Source: Flavobacteriaceae bacterium (GTDB lineage: Bacteria > Bacteroidota > Bacteroidia > Flavobacteriales > Flavobacteriaceae). Taken from it: a stretch of 45,379 bases of DNA. Location of the stretch: the NCBI GenBank assembly GCA_947457255.1, contig CANGUZ010000014.1, positions 1 through 45,379 of the forward strand. The letters are read 5' to 3'. This document shows, one piece after another, positions 35,021 through 45,300 of the stretch (the first letter of the stretch is position 1; every line of letters begins with the position of its first letter). Both the position numbers and the translations under genes were made by a program. The notes under the pieces are model-generated. The model was not told the DNA's origin and did not search any database. It saw only the letters and a program-made list of their open reading frames with translations.

Positions 35021-35028
35021 CAAAAATA
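35021..35028 (-). promoter_or_regulatory. Promoter box abutting the ribD start
   Basis: TATTTTTG on the minus strand ends one base before the ribD ATG at 35019. If used it would give a leaderless message. A chance match in AT-rich DNA is the alternative. Confidence 0.35.
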
Positions 35029-35128
35029 AGATTTAGTTTTATATAGCATTGTAATAGTAATAGATAAATATCAAAAACACATTTCTTACTTGATTTCTAT
35101 TAAAGTGTGAAATAAAGTAGTGATTGAA

Positions 35129-35136
35129 TATCTTTG
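35129..35136 (+). promoter_or_regulatory. Putative -7 box of prmC
   Basis: TATCTTTG matches TAnnTTTG. A GTG lies 19 bases upstream where TTG is expected. It is 30 bases before the prmC ATG at 35167. Confidence 0.5.
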
Positions 35137-35166
35137 CTTTTTTACTCAAAAAAATAATTGCTATCT

Positions 35167-36072
35167 ATGCGAATTAAAGAATACAGAATTCATTTTATTC
35201 AGGAACTTTCGCCCATTTATGATGAAGCCGAAGTGGAGAGTTTTTTTTATTTGATTTTAGAAGATAAGCGCAAGCTTAAAAGAATTGATTTGGCTTTGCA
35301 AAATGATTTGGGTTTTTCTGAAAATGAAATTCAAAATTGGAACACCATTGTCGAGCAACTCAAGCAAGAAATTCCCATTCAATATATATTAGGGGAAACA
35401 AATTTTTATGGTTTGAATTTCGAAGTCAATGAAAATGTACTTATTCCGAGACCTGAAACAGAAGAATTAGTCGATTGGATTGTTGAAAGTGAGAAGTTAG
35501 AAGTTAGAAGTCAGAAGTTGGGAGTTGCAGGTGAGAATATGAAAGTTTTAGATATTGGAACTGGAAGCGGTTGCATTGCTATTTCTCTGGCGAAAAACCT
35601 TCAAAATTTTCAGGTTTTTGCTATTGATATTTCTGAGAAGGCAATAGAAACGGCTGAAAGAAATGCTGACAAAAACAATGTTTCTATTCATTTAATTAAA
35701 ACGGATATTCTAAAGCTTAACAACCTGGATGAACTTCAAACTTCGAGCTTCCCAGTTTCCACTAAATATGACATAATAGTTTCAAATCCTCCGTATGTGC
35801 GTAATCTTGAAAAAGCTGAAATCAAGAAAAATGTATTAGATAACGAACCTCATTTGGCCTTGTTCGTTGACGATAACGATGCTTTAATTTTTTACAAAAA
35901 AATAGCTGAATTGGCTCAGAAAAATTTATCAAAAAAGGGAAAATTGTATTTTGAAATTAATCAATATTTAGGAAAAGAAACTGTCCATCTATTAACAAAA
36001 ATGAATTTCAAAAATATAGAATTAAGGAAAGATATTTATGGAAACGATAGGATGATTCGATGTGAAATATAA
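35167..36072 (+). CDS. prmC: Release factor glutamine methyltransferase PrmC (HemK)
   Basis: A 301-residue SAM-dependent enzyme that methylates the Gln of the GGQ motif in RF1/RF2. It has an N-terminal helical domain (YILGETNFYGLNFEVNENV, ~73-91; IPRPETEELVDWI). The SAM motif is LDIGTGSGCIAI (~128-139) and the catalytic motif NPPY is at 207-210. I prefer the ATG at 35167 over a TTG at 35158. Between the two domains, residues ~108-120 (SEKLEVRSQKLGV) are encoded by a heptamer repeat, an odd in-frame expansion at the linker. It is functionally linked to RF biology like prfC, but not adjacent to it. Confidence 0.93.
   Translation: MRIKEYRIHFIQELSPIYDEAEVESFFYLILEDKRKLKRIDLALQNDLGFSENEIQNWNTIVEQLKQEIPIQYILGETNFYGLNFEVNENVLIPRPETEELVDWIVESEKLEVRSQKLGVAGENMKVLDIGTGSGCIAISLAKNLQNFQVFAIDISEKAIETAERNADKNNVSIHLIKTDILKLNNLDELQTSSFPVSTKYDIIVSNPPYVRNLEKAEIKKNVLDNEPHLALFVDDNDALIFYKKIAELAQKNLSKKGKLYFEINQYLGKETVHLLTKMNFKNIELRKDIYGNDRMIRCEI
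35492..35526 (+). repeat. In-frame heptanucleotide repeat inside prmC
   Basis: Five 7-base units (AGAAGTT, AGAAGTT, AGAAGTC, AGAAGTT, GGGAGTT) lie within the prmC frame. A related array in the opposite orientation sits upstream of hisS at 37461-37495. Because 7 is not a multiple of 3, gain or loss of a unit would shift the frame. Confidence 0.85.
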
Positions 36073-36087
36073 TAATTTCAGTATAAA

Positions 36088-37332
36088 CTATTCATATCTT
36101 AAAGCCTCAATTGGGTCAAGTCTAGAAGCTTTTAATGCCGGATAAGAACCTGAGGCGATAGCTACAACAAATGTGGTTAAAAACGCTGCCGTAATAGCTT
36201 GCCACGGAATGACAAATATAAATGTCATAGCAGTTGCAATTCCGTAACCTGCTAGTATTCCTAAAATTATTCCTAGAATCCCACCTAATTGCCCAATAAC
36301 TAAGGTTTCCATAAAAAATTGTAGCGCTATAGTGCCGCGTTTTGCTCCTAATGCTTTTCTAATACCAATTTCACGCGTTCTTTCGGTAACAGAAACGAGC
36401 ATGATATTCATTAATGCAATTGAAGAACCAAAAATGGTAATGATTCCTATTACCCATGCTGATATACCTAAGTATTGCGTAATGCTCAAGATGCGATTAA
36501 TTAAATCATCACTTCTAGAAATTCCGAAATTATTGTCTTTTATTGGACTCAGTTTACGAACTCTCCGCATCGTACTGTTGGCTTCATCAGTTGCTTGGTC
36601 TAGCAATTCTTTTTTGTCGACCATGACACTTAAAGTATAGTTTATGTCAGGTGCTGTAAATAGTGATCGGGCTACTTGTATCGGAATTAAAACTCTTAAA
36701 TCTTGACTGTTTCCAAAAGTGGAACCTTTTTCTTTCAACAAACCTATGACCTTAAACTTAGCGCCTCGAATGGATAAAATTTGATCAATTGGATTTACAT
36801 CTTTAAAAAGTTGCTTTACAAAATCAGATCCAATTACACAGGAATAGGTGTTGTTTGCAATATCAAAAGTGGTAAAATTTCTACCTTTTGTCGTTTCTAA
36901 ACCAGAGTTTATTAAAAAATATTCATCAACACCCAAAACGGTAATTTCGGGATCGGTTTTTTTTGTTTCTGATTTTACTTCGGCATTTGAAGTCGCTGTA
37001 AAAGAAAGAGAAGTGTGGGTTAATGGATAATCGTATTTTTGTTTAAAAGCTACAGCTTCAGGATAACTAATTATTGGATTTTCTGTTTCAGCATTGTTAT
37101 GGCGGCCTATTCTTTCAGAAAAATCATATTGATTAATAGTAAAAGTATTCGCACCCATAGATGCAAAATCACTAGAAACTGTATTTTCTAAAGCCGAAAC
37201 AACTGTTAGAATACAAACCAAAGCGGTAATCCCAATAGCTATGATTAATACCGTAAGTATGGTACGTAACAATTGCGTTTTTATAGAGCTTAGCGCAATT
37301 CGGACATTTTCTTTAAATAAATGCAGCATCAT
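36088..37332 (-). CDS. MacB/FtsX-type ABC transporter permease
   Basis: A 414-residue inner-membrane protein with the MacB topology. TM1 is at ~20-45 (LLRTILTVLIIAIGITALVCIL), followed by a large periplasmic domain (~50-275). Three C-terminal helices (~285-400) contain the conserved SVTERTREIGIRKALGA block and end SRLDPIEALRYE. Such permeases work with a separate ATPase in lipoprotein release or in mechanotransmission/export. No ATPase gene is adjacent in this window. The gene is convergent with prmC (15 bases between stops). The first two Met codons are adjacent, so the start may be one residue later. Confidence 0.92.
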   Translation of the reverse strand: MMLHLFKENVRIALSSIKTQLLRTILTVLIIAIGITALVCILTVVSALENTVSSDFASMGANTFTINQYDFSERIGRHNNAETENPIISYPEAVAFKQKYDYPLTHTSLSFTATSNAEVKSETKKTDPEITVLGVDEYFLINSGLETTKGRNFTTFDIANNTYSCVIGSDFVKQLFKDVNPIDQILSIRGAKFKVIGLLKEKGSTFGNSQDLRVLIPIQVARSLFTAPDINYTLSVMVDKKELLDQATDEANSTMRRVRKLSPIKDNNFGISRSDDLINRILSITQYLGISAWVIGIITIFGSSIALMNIMLVSVTERTREIGIRKALGAKRGTIALQFFMETLVIGQLGGILGIILGILAGYGIATAMTFIFVIPWQAITAAFLTTFVVAIASGSYPALKASRLDPIEALRYE

Positions 37333-37460
37333 AACAATTTGACACGAAATTACGATTTTTGTTACAAGTTTGAATTAGAAGCCGTGTTATTTATTTTAAA
37401 AATAAGATATTTGCAAAGCGAAGTAGGAAGAATGAAGAGGGAAGTTTAATATTTCCAGCT

Positions 37461-37495
37461 TCTAACTTCTAACTTCCAACTCCTAACTTCTAACT
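37461..37495 (+). repeat. Heptanucleotide tandem repeat upstream of hisS
   Basis: Five 7-base units (TCTAACT, TCTAACT, TCCAACT, CCTAACT, TCTAACT) end 7 bases before the hisS ATG at 37503. They are the reverse-complement type of the repeat inside prmC. The DNA just before (37417-37447) is rich in GAAG/GGAAG and may be an older diverged array in the opposite orientation. Confidence 0.85.
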
Positions 37496-37502
37496 TTTTA
37501 AA

Positions 37503-39254
37503 ATGGCATCAAAACCAAGTATTCCTAAAGGTACTAGAGATTTTTCACCAGCAGAGGTGGCAAAACGTCAATATATTATTTCAATTATAAAAAGCAATTT
37601 CGAGAAATTTGGGTTTCAACCCATAGAAACACCTTCATTCGAAAACTCCGAAACCTTAATGGGAAAATACGGGGAAGAAGGGGATCGATTGATTTTTAAG
37701 ATATTAGATAGTGGAGATTTTTTCGAAAAATCCGTTCAAAATTATGTAGGTGAAAAGGAATTTACTTATTTAAATCTATTTTTATATACCGTATTAAAAG
37801 ATATATTTAGTGAAATTATATTCAATAGAAGGATTGATGATTTTGAAAAAATGATTATTGATGGTTATTTAACAAAAAATATATTTAGAGTTTATTTGAG
37901 AAATCAAAAAATAAGAGACTACGTTGAAAAGTATTTAAAAGATAATCAGATATTTTTTAAAGAATGGATATCATCACTAAATCAAACCCTAATAGACAAT
38001 AATAGACTTGACATTAAAAGCTTTGATACTGACTTTGATAATTTTTATTTAGGAAAATATTTAAATACAGAAAAATCAAACGAATTTTATGAAAGCTTAA
38101 ATAATGCAAATATAAAATTGTATGATGATTTAAATTCTAAATCATTAGTGAAAAACATTTCCGAAAAAGCACTTCGTTATGACCTAACCGTGCCATTTGC
38201 AAGATACGTAGTGCAACATCAAAACGAAATTGAGTTTCCCTTTAAAAGGTACCAAATACAACCGGTTTGGCGAGCAGATCGTCCGCAGAAAGGACGTTTC
38301 AGAGAATTTTATCAATGTGATGCTGATGTGGTGGGGTCTAAATCATTATGGCAAGAAGTAGAGTTGGTGCAATTATACGATGCTGTTTTTACTGCATTGG
38401 GTTTAAAAGGTGTTACCATAAAAATCAACAACCGAAAAATTCTTTCGGGAATAGCTGAAGTGATTGGTGCATCTGATAAACTAATTGATTTTACAGTAGC
38501 TTTAGACAAACTCGACAAAATAGGAGAGGAAGGCGTAAAAAAAGAAATGATTGAAAAAGGAATTTCTGAAAATGCTATCGAGAAAGTGCAACCGCTTTTT
38601 AATTTCACGGGAAGTATTTCAGAAAAAATAAAACAACTTTCAGGTTTATTGACTTCATCAGCAGAAGGAATGAAAGGAGTTTCCGAGTTGCAGTTTATTT
38701 GTGATACAGTTACAAAATTAGGATTAAAGGAGTCTATTTTAGATTTAGATGTGACTTTGGCAAGAGGATTAAATTATTATACGGGTGCTATTTTTGAAGT
38801 TGCTCCGCCCGAAGGAGTAGCTATGGGCTCTATTGGTGGAGGCGGAAGATACGATGATTTGACGGGTATTTTTGGTTTAAAAGACATGAGTGGAGTAGGG
38901 ATTTCTTTTGGATTGGATAGAATTTATTTAGTGTTAGAAGAATTGAATCTGTTTCCTGAAACTATACTAGCAACATCAAAAGCGTTATTTATAAATTATG
39001 GCGAAAAAGAAGCGTTTTATGCCATGCAAGCCATTACTAAATTAAGAGCTGTAAATATAAAAGTAGAGTTGTATCCAGACGCTATTAAAGTCGGGAAGCA
39101 GTTTATGCATGCCGATAAGCGCCAAATTCCCTATGCAGTTATTGTTGGCGAAACTGAAATGAATGAGGAAAAGTTTGCATTAAAAAACTTGATTTCTGGT
39201 GAACAAATTTTAGTTAATTTTGACGAATTGAAAAATCAATTAGCAAGCAGTTAG
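37503..39254 (+). CDS. hisS: Histidyl-tRNA synthetase with a large extra segment
   Basis: A 583-residue class II synthetase charging tRNA-His. Motif 1 region: [34 protein letters not shown] (given as residues ~40-73). The [12 protein letters not shown] block is at 224-235, motif 2 FREFYQC at ~266-272, the histidine loops [15 protein letters not shown] and GGGGRYDDL follow, then motif 3 GISFGLDRI and the anticodon-binding domain from ~485. Bacteroidota HisRS is usually about 455 residues. The excess lies between GDF (71-73) and ISEKALRY (219-225), where relatives carry only a short loop. The extra ~130 residues are rich in Asn, Asp, Tyr, Phe and Lys. All synthetase motifs remain in frame, so the protein is probably functional. 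Confidence 0.95.
   Translation: MASKPSIPKGTRDFSPAEVAKRQYIISIIKSNFEKFGFQPIETPSFENSETLMGKYGEEGDRLIFKILDSGDFFEKSVQNYVGEKEFTYLNLFLYTVLKDIFSEIIFNRRIDDFEKMIIDGYLTKNIFRVYLRNQKIRDYVEKYLKDNQIFFKEWISSLNQTLIDNNRLDIKSFDTDFDNFYLGKYLNTEKSNEFYESLNNANIKLYDDLNSKSLVKNISEKALRYDLTVPFARYVVQHQNEIEFPFKRYQIQPVWRADRPQKGRFREFYQCDADVVGSKSLWQEVELVQLYDAVFTALGLKGVTIKINNRKILSGIAEVIGASDKLIDFTVALDKLDKIGEEGVKKEMIEKGISENAIEKVQPLFNFTGSISEKIKQLSGLLTSSAEGMKGVSELQFICDTVTKLGLKESILDLDVTLARGLNYYTGAIFEVAPPEGVAMGSIGGGGRYDDLTGIFGLKDMSGVGISFGLDRIYLVLEELNLFPETILATSKALFINYGEKEAFYAMQAITKLRAVNIKVELYPDAIKVGKQFMHADKRQIPYAVIVGETEMNEEKFALKNLISGEQILVNFDELKNQLASS
37722..38147 (+). other. Extra ~130-residue segment within hisS
   Basis: This DNA codes for residues ~74-215 of the synthetase. 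The predicted peptide is helical, rich in aromatic and acidic/amide residues, with no motif I recognise. It looks AT-richer than the flanking synthetase code. Imperfect 13-base direct repeats (TTTTCGAAAAATC at 37720, TTTCCGAAAAAGC at 38158) lie 438 bases apart, exactly 146 codons. Confidence 0.7.
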
Positions 39255-39278
39255 AATTTTTAGAGTTGTAATAAATTA

Positions 39279-39308
39279 AAAAAAGCTTCTCATTTGAGAA
39301 GCTTTTTT
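39279..39308. terminator. Bidirectional terminator between hisS and the type A surface protein
   Basis: AAAAAAGCTTCTC (39279-39291) and GAGAAGCTTTTTT (39296-39308) are reverse complements around a 4-base loop. A and T tails serve both converging genes. Confidence 0.9.
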
Positions 39309-39333
39309 ACTTTCTTTGGGGAAAAAAGGGCAT

Positions 39334-42300
39334 TTATCTGATGATAACTTTTTTACTGATATCACCATTTGTGGTTTGTACTTTTACAATGTACGTTCCT
39401 GAGCTCACATTGGTTACAGGAATTTTAATTTTAGTCTGAGCTTGATCTTTTACATTCCATTTATTAATTGATTGACCAAGAATGTTATATAAAGTAACCG
39501 ATTGAACTGTTTCATTTAAAAGGTTATTCTTAATATTTATTGAATTATCATTGTTAGCAAATGTTACTTTAACAGCTTCATTTATGTCAAAGTTGTTTAC
39601 TGATAACGTTGAAGGGTTATTGAATCTTAAAGAGAATCGATCAGCAAGTGTTCCCGCTGTTAAATTAATTTCGAAATCTTTTTCTTTAATATCATGGTAT
39701 AACTTGGTTACATTATCATAAATGTATATACTAGAATTTGCATCGAAATTTTCAGTTTGATTAAGAACAAATTTTACTTTTCCTTCAATAGCTGTTTTTA
39801 CACCAAGAGGGAAAGAACTTGCAGAATTAAAATAAGTATCACCTTGAATAACTAATCTAGTGTTGTTGTTTAAGAAATACATGTCACTAGCTTGTGTATC
39901 CAATTGTACAGCATCATATCCAGGATCTACAGCACTAGTTGCATTTTCGTTCATAAAGCCTAATAATAACTCTCTTCTGTTATTATCAGGAGAGATGTAA
40001 CTAAATCGTATTTTAGTAAACTCATTGTCTTGAGGTATAGCGTCTTGTCTGTTATCGAACTCTTTTTGAACTACTGGACTTGTACTAGTATTAGCATTGT
40101 GTCTAAAAAGCGCATTAGAGTTAACCGCATCGTCTTCTTTTATAAATAAACGTTGACTATTGTTAAAGTTAATACTTCCGCCAGTTGCGCTTCCGTTTAC
40201 GAAGAAGCCTTGTCCTACTGGGATGTATCTACCAGGTATTCTAGAACTAGAACCTAAACCACTAACACCAGCAGGAGAAACAGGAGTAGTACCGCCAACA
40301 AGATTTCTTGTAGCATAACCACCTTGATAAGCCGCTAGATTGTGAGAGGCATTTGTGCTAAAATGTTCCCACAAATATAATGTTCCTGTAGTAGAACCAA
40401 GATTAGCAGTTATAAATGCATTCGCATCTAATGCTGAAGGGTAAGGATTACCACTTAAATTAGAATTATTTGCTGCAATAGGACTCGATATAGCGCCACT
40501 GTTTGGTTTACCAACGAAAGTATAGTTTTGATTAGCACTTGCACCACCACTACCTTTTAGAGTAAATCCTTGACCAGCGAATAAAGTTCCGTTTTGTAAA
40601 ACTTTAGCCCAATTAGCATATATAGGACTTACATTTTGAAATTTAAATATCCAGAAGTTACTTAATGTTATAGGTGTAGTTGGTGCACCATTATATCCAG
40701 TTGTCCAAGTAATGTTTCTAATATTTGCAGGATCAGTACCGTCTTTCATAACGCTATCTACTGTATACGAGTTGTTATTACTAGTCGTGCTTATTCCTCC
40801 AACAGGAGATGACCAATAATTGTAACTGAACCTATTAGATTGTCCTTGCTGGTCTCTTTCAATAGAGCCAGCGCTAGTTACATCTAAATCACTATTTGTG
40901 GTTTGTACCAATTGTGATCTACCTTGTAAATCTATTTTACCATCTAATTTCAAATACCAATCGTTTTGTATTTTAGTATTATTATTCATAGTAATTGTTG
41001 CGCTAGGACTAACAAACATAGCCAAATCGGTGTTGTTAGCAGTTTCTGTAATACTATGATTCACCTGAATTATTGAAGAATCAAAGTCTAGCACATCTAA
41101 ACCTCTAATATCTCGTGTTGGGTCATTTACTGCTGTTGCAAATGTACCCGTTCTTACAGTTGTAAATGGCATTGGGGCTTGTTGCACATTAATCACTTTA
41201 TGGTTAAAGATTTTCATGCCAGTCACTAAATCAATAGGAGCAGTTGTTAAATCATCAATAATATCATCTTTATAAGCATCCATTCTATAGTATCTTAATA
41301 CGTTTGCAAATGGTAATGCGCCAATATCCCTAGGAACAATTGCTCCTCTTACTTGCGAAGCTGTATTTTGAATTTCTTGATACACCATTCGTTGTAACTG
41401 TAAGTCAGTAAGTGCTAAATTGAAAACTCTGACCTCATCAATTTTACCTCTGAAGAAGTTAGAACTTGCACTAGGGTTTTTCCCTAAAGTTAAAATGTTA
41501 GAAGGAATACTACCAGTAGCAGCAGCACTATTCACCAATAGACCATTTAGGAATAATCTTACTATAGAACCGTTGTATACAGCAGCAACATGATACCATT
41601 GTGATCTGTTTAGCGTTGTAGTATTAAATGATACCGTTGTACCGTTAACTACAGCTTCTAAATTTCTTGCACTTGTAACTCGTAAAAAGAAATTAGGTGT
41701 ACCCATAACAACTCCAGTTGAAGCAAATCCTGGGTTCAAATCTATCCAAGCCATTATAGAAGCATTTGTCAGTATGCCCATAGCTGTTGTATCTTCACCG
41801 TAATCGTTTCTTCCATCAAAATCTAAGAAGAGTTTTCTGTCTATATCTCGTGGAGAGCCTCTTACAATATCGTTAGTATCAAAAATATTCAATATTCCAT
41901 CTAAATCAGAGTCTCCAGTACCATCAATTCTTCCGTCTCCGTTGGTGTCAAAACTACCATGCAAACCGGTTTGTATATCATTAATACCGTCATCGTTAGC
42001 GTCTAGTTGTAAATAATCAGGGATGCCATTACCATCACTATCTTGAGCATAAGCTCTGAAAGTTGTTCCAAAAACAGGAGAGTTATCATAAAGGTTTAGT
42101 AGTCCATCTCCTTCAGAGTCTAATCCATCACCTCTACCATCTCCAGTAATGTCTCCATCACCATTTAATACATTTGCTTCATCTACATCAAACAAAGAGT
42201 CATTATCACTATCAAGGTCTAAATGATTCGGAACACCATCACCATCAGTATCTGGAATAACATATGTGCCAGCAGCAATCAATGCATCAATATAATCGTT

Positions 42301-45300
42301 TAATCCATTTGTATTTGTATCAACCCAAGTAGCAGCATTTGTTCTATCCATTGTTGATTTATTATTGCTGTAAGCTTTAAATCCTGCTTCTTCAATATCT
42401 GGGATACCGTCATTATCATCATCTACATCAACAATGTCTGAAATTCCGTCGCCGTCATTATCGATACAGTTTTGGTTTATTATAATTTGAACATCATCAA
42501 TTAAATTTCCTATTGAAGCATTACCTGTAGCTGTTGGTCCCGCTTGAAATGTTAAAACAATAGTAGTTTGTCCTATAGGAATAGGGTAAGTTCCGGAATA
42601 GGTACCCCATGCAAATCTATCATCAGACATTGTTGCAATTGGAGTTGAAGCATCAGCAGTCGTTAAATTAGTTCCAAATTTTACATAAGCAACATCAACT
42701 CCCATTCTTCCTCTATGTTTTATAGACCAGTTAATTGTTCCTCCAGCACCATTTAAACAAAACGTTTGGTATAGTGTTCCAGGTACGTTTGCATTTAGCT
42801 CGGCAAATTGTCTTCCAGCAGCTGCTGTAACAGGGCCACCACCACCATTCATACCATTAGCCCAGATCTCTATTAGATCCTCTGGTATTGTTTGCCAACC
42901 AGGAATATTTGTAGGTGTTTCAGGAATTAAACCCCATGATCCATTTGCAATTAAAGGTGTTGTATTTTCAAAACTACCGTTTATAAATGGGTCGCTAATA
43001 CAAGTGCCGCATTCTACAGTATCTATAACACCATCGTTATCGTCATCTTGGTCTACATTGTTTTCTATACCGTCACCATCATTGTCCAGTAATCCTGTAC
43101 CTTGTATTACAAATCGATATGGGTTTTCATCACTATCATTATTAACAATATTAATTTGAGCCAATCTTGTAAAAACTCCACTTGGATTAAAAGTTACTGA
43201 AAATGTAGTGCCAGCTCCAGCACCAATTGTAAGTGTGCTAGGATTTGCTGTTATAGTAAATTCAGCAGCATTAACTCCAGAAATAGTTGGATTAGATATT
43301 GTTAAAGGAAGGGAACCTGTATTTAAAATTGTAAAAGTACGAGTAACTGTCGCCAAATTGATATCTGCTGGACCAAAATCAGAACCAGTAGTAATTGACG
43401 CTGTCGGTGTATTATTTGGAATTGACACGCTGTTTCCTTGCAAATCAATTTCTCTTTCTGCACCAGTTCCTTGAATGTTAAAATCATATGAAGCTTCATT
43501 ACTGTCGTTATTTGCAATGCTAATCGTTGCTGACCTTGTTCCAAGTGCTGTAGGTGAAAAGGTTACAACAAATGTAGTACTACTAAAAGCTGCAACTGTG
43601 GTGGCTGGTGAAGTTGTAATAGTAAATTCAGATGCATGTGTGCCAGTACGAGTAATTGCACCAATATTTAATGTCATATTACCATTATTGAAAATAGTAA
43701 ATGTTCTAGTTCCTGCCACAGTACTAAAATCCGTCCAATTTGAAGTTGTTGGAGCAATAACAGTACTATCAGGAATAGAAGTTGCATTTCCTTGAATATC
43801 TATTTCAGGAATTATTCCAAATCCTTGAATTGCAAAAGTATATGGATTTTCGGTATTGTCATTATTCACAATACTAATTGTAGCAGTTCTAAGATTAATT
43901 GCGCTTGGGGCAAATGTTACTGTAAAAGTAGTACTACTATTTGCGGCAACTGTTGCAGATGGAGGCGAAGTAACTGTGAAATCAGAAGCATGCGTACCAC
44001 TAATTGTTATTGTGCCAATAGTTAACGGTACACTTCCAATATTACGGATAGTGTAGGTTCTAGTTCCTGCCACATTACTAAAGTCAGTCCAATTTGTAAG
44101 GGCTGGAGTACTGCTGCCACTTGCAATTGAAGTTGCATTACCTAGAATATCTATTTCTTGCTCAATACCCGTACCTTGTATATTATACGTATAAAAGCTT
44201 TCGTCAGTGTCATTATTTGCAATTTCAATTGTAGCTGTTCTTATACCAATTGCAGTAGGAGCAAAAGTCACAACAAAAGTTGTACTAGAACCAATCGCTA
44301 CTATGCTGCTTGGAGCAGTTGTAACTGTAAATTCACTGGCATTTACTCCAGAAATTGTAATTGCACCAACGGTTAGTAAAGCGTTACCAATATTATGTAT
44401 TGTATAAGTTCTTGTTGTAATTGAAGTTCCAAAATCGGTCCAGTTTGATAATGATGGAGAAGCCTCTCCATTAATAATAGTAATAGCATTTCCTCGAACG
44501 TCTATTTCAGGATAATTTACAGTAGCAATAACAGCACTTCTAGGTATAGAAGTACAAGGGCCGTTAACTGCTTCTACATAAAAAGTAGTAGTTGATGTAA
44601 TTGTTGGGGTAGTAAAGTTTGTTCCTGAACCTAATAAAGTTCCTCCAGTTAAAGCATCATACCAGTTTAATGTACCAATTGAAGCCGTAGCACTTAGTAC
44701 AACACTTCCGGCTCCTGTTCTAGTTCTAGGTGTAGTTCCTGTAATTGTAGGAAATGCATTAACAGTTATAGAACCAGTTGCTGTAACTTGAGGCGAGCAA
44801 CCACCAGTTGTAACAACCGAATAATTAGATGTGCCAACGGCAGTTGGAGTTCCGCTAATGGTAACTTGATTTCCTGACCAAGAACCAGTAACACCAGCTG
44901 GCAAACCAGTAACTGTAGCCCCAGTTGCTCCAGTTGTTGATAAAATGATGCTTGACATAGCTGTATTAATACAAGTTGTTCTATTAATTCCTGCAGTAAT
45001 GGTATTTAAAGGAGTAACTGTAATAGTTCCTGTTGCTATTGCTGGAGTACAACCACCAGTAGTTGTAACTGTATAGTTAAATGTTCCTGCCTCAGTTGGA
45101 GTCCCGCTCATAGTAACTTGATTAGATGCCCAAGTTCCTGTAACACCAGTTGGTAAACCACTAACTGTAGCTCCAGTAGCTCCAGTAGTTGCTAAAGTGA
45201 TGCTTGTTATTGCAGTATTAATACAAGTTGTTCTGTTAATTCCTAATGCAATTGTATGTATTGGTGAAATTGTAATAGTTCCAGTAGTTATTGCAGGAGT

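Noticed and set aside
34990..35166. Search for an FMN riboswitch upstream of ribD
   Set aside because: The intergenic space is only about 147 bases with no conserved GC-rich RFN-like stems.
35492..35526. Heptamer array considered as a CRISPR or IS end
   Set aside because: Seven-base units are far too short for CRISPR, and there is no transposase or terminal inverted repeat.
37722..38147. Insert in HisRS considered as an intein
   Set aside because: There is no Cys/Ser at the start, no His-Asn at the end, no intein blocks, and the position is a loop rather than a catalytic motif.
37503..39254. hisS considered as a pseudogene because of the insert
   Set aside because: The frame is open throughout and all class II motifs are present on both sides.
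45109..45111. Met at 45111 as the start of the type A giant protein
   Set aside because: The frame stays open with the same repeat pattern to the last base of the window, so the gene is truncated by the edge.
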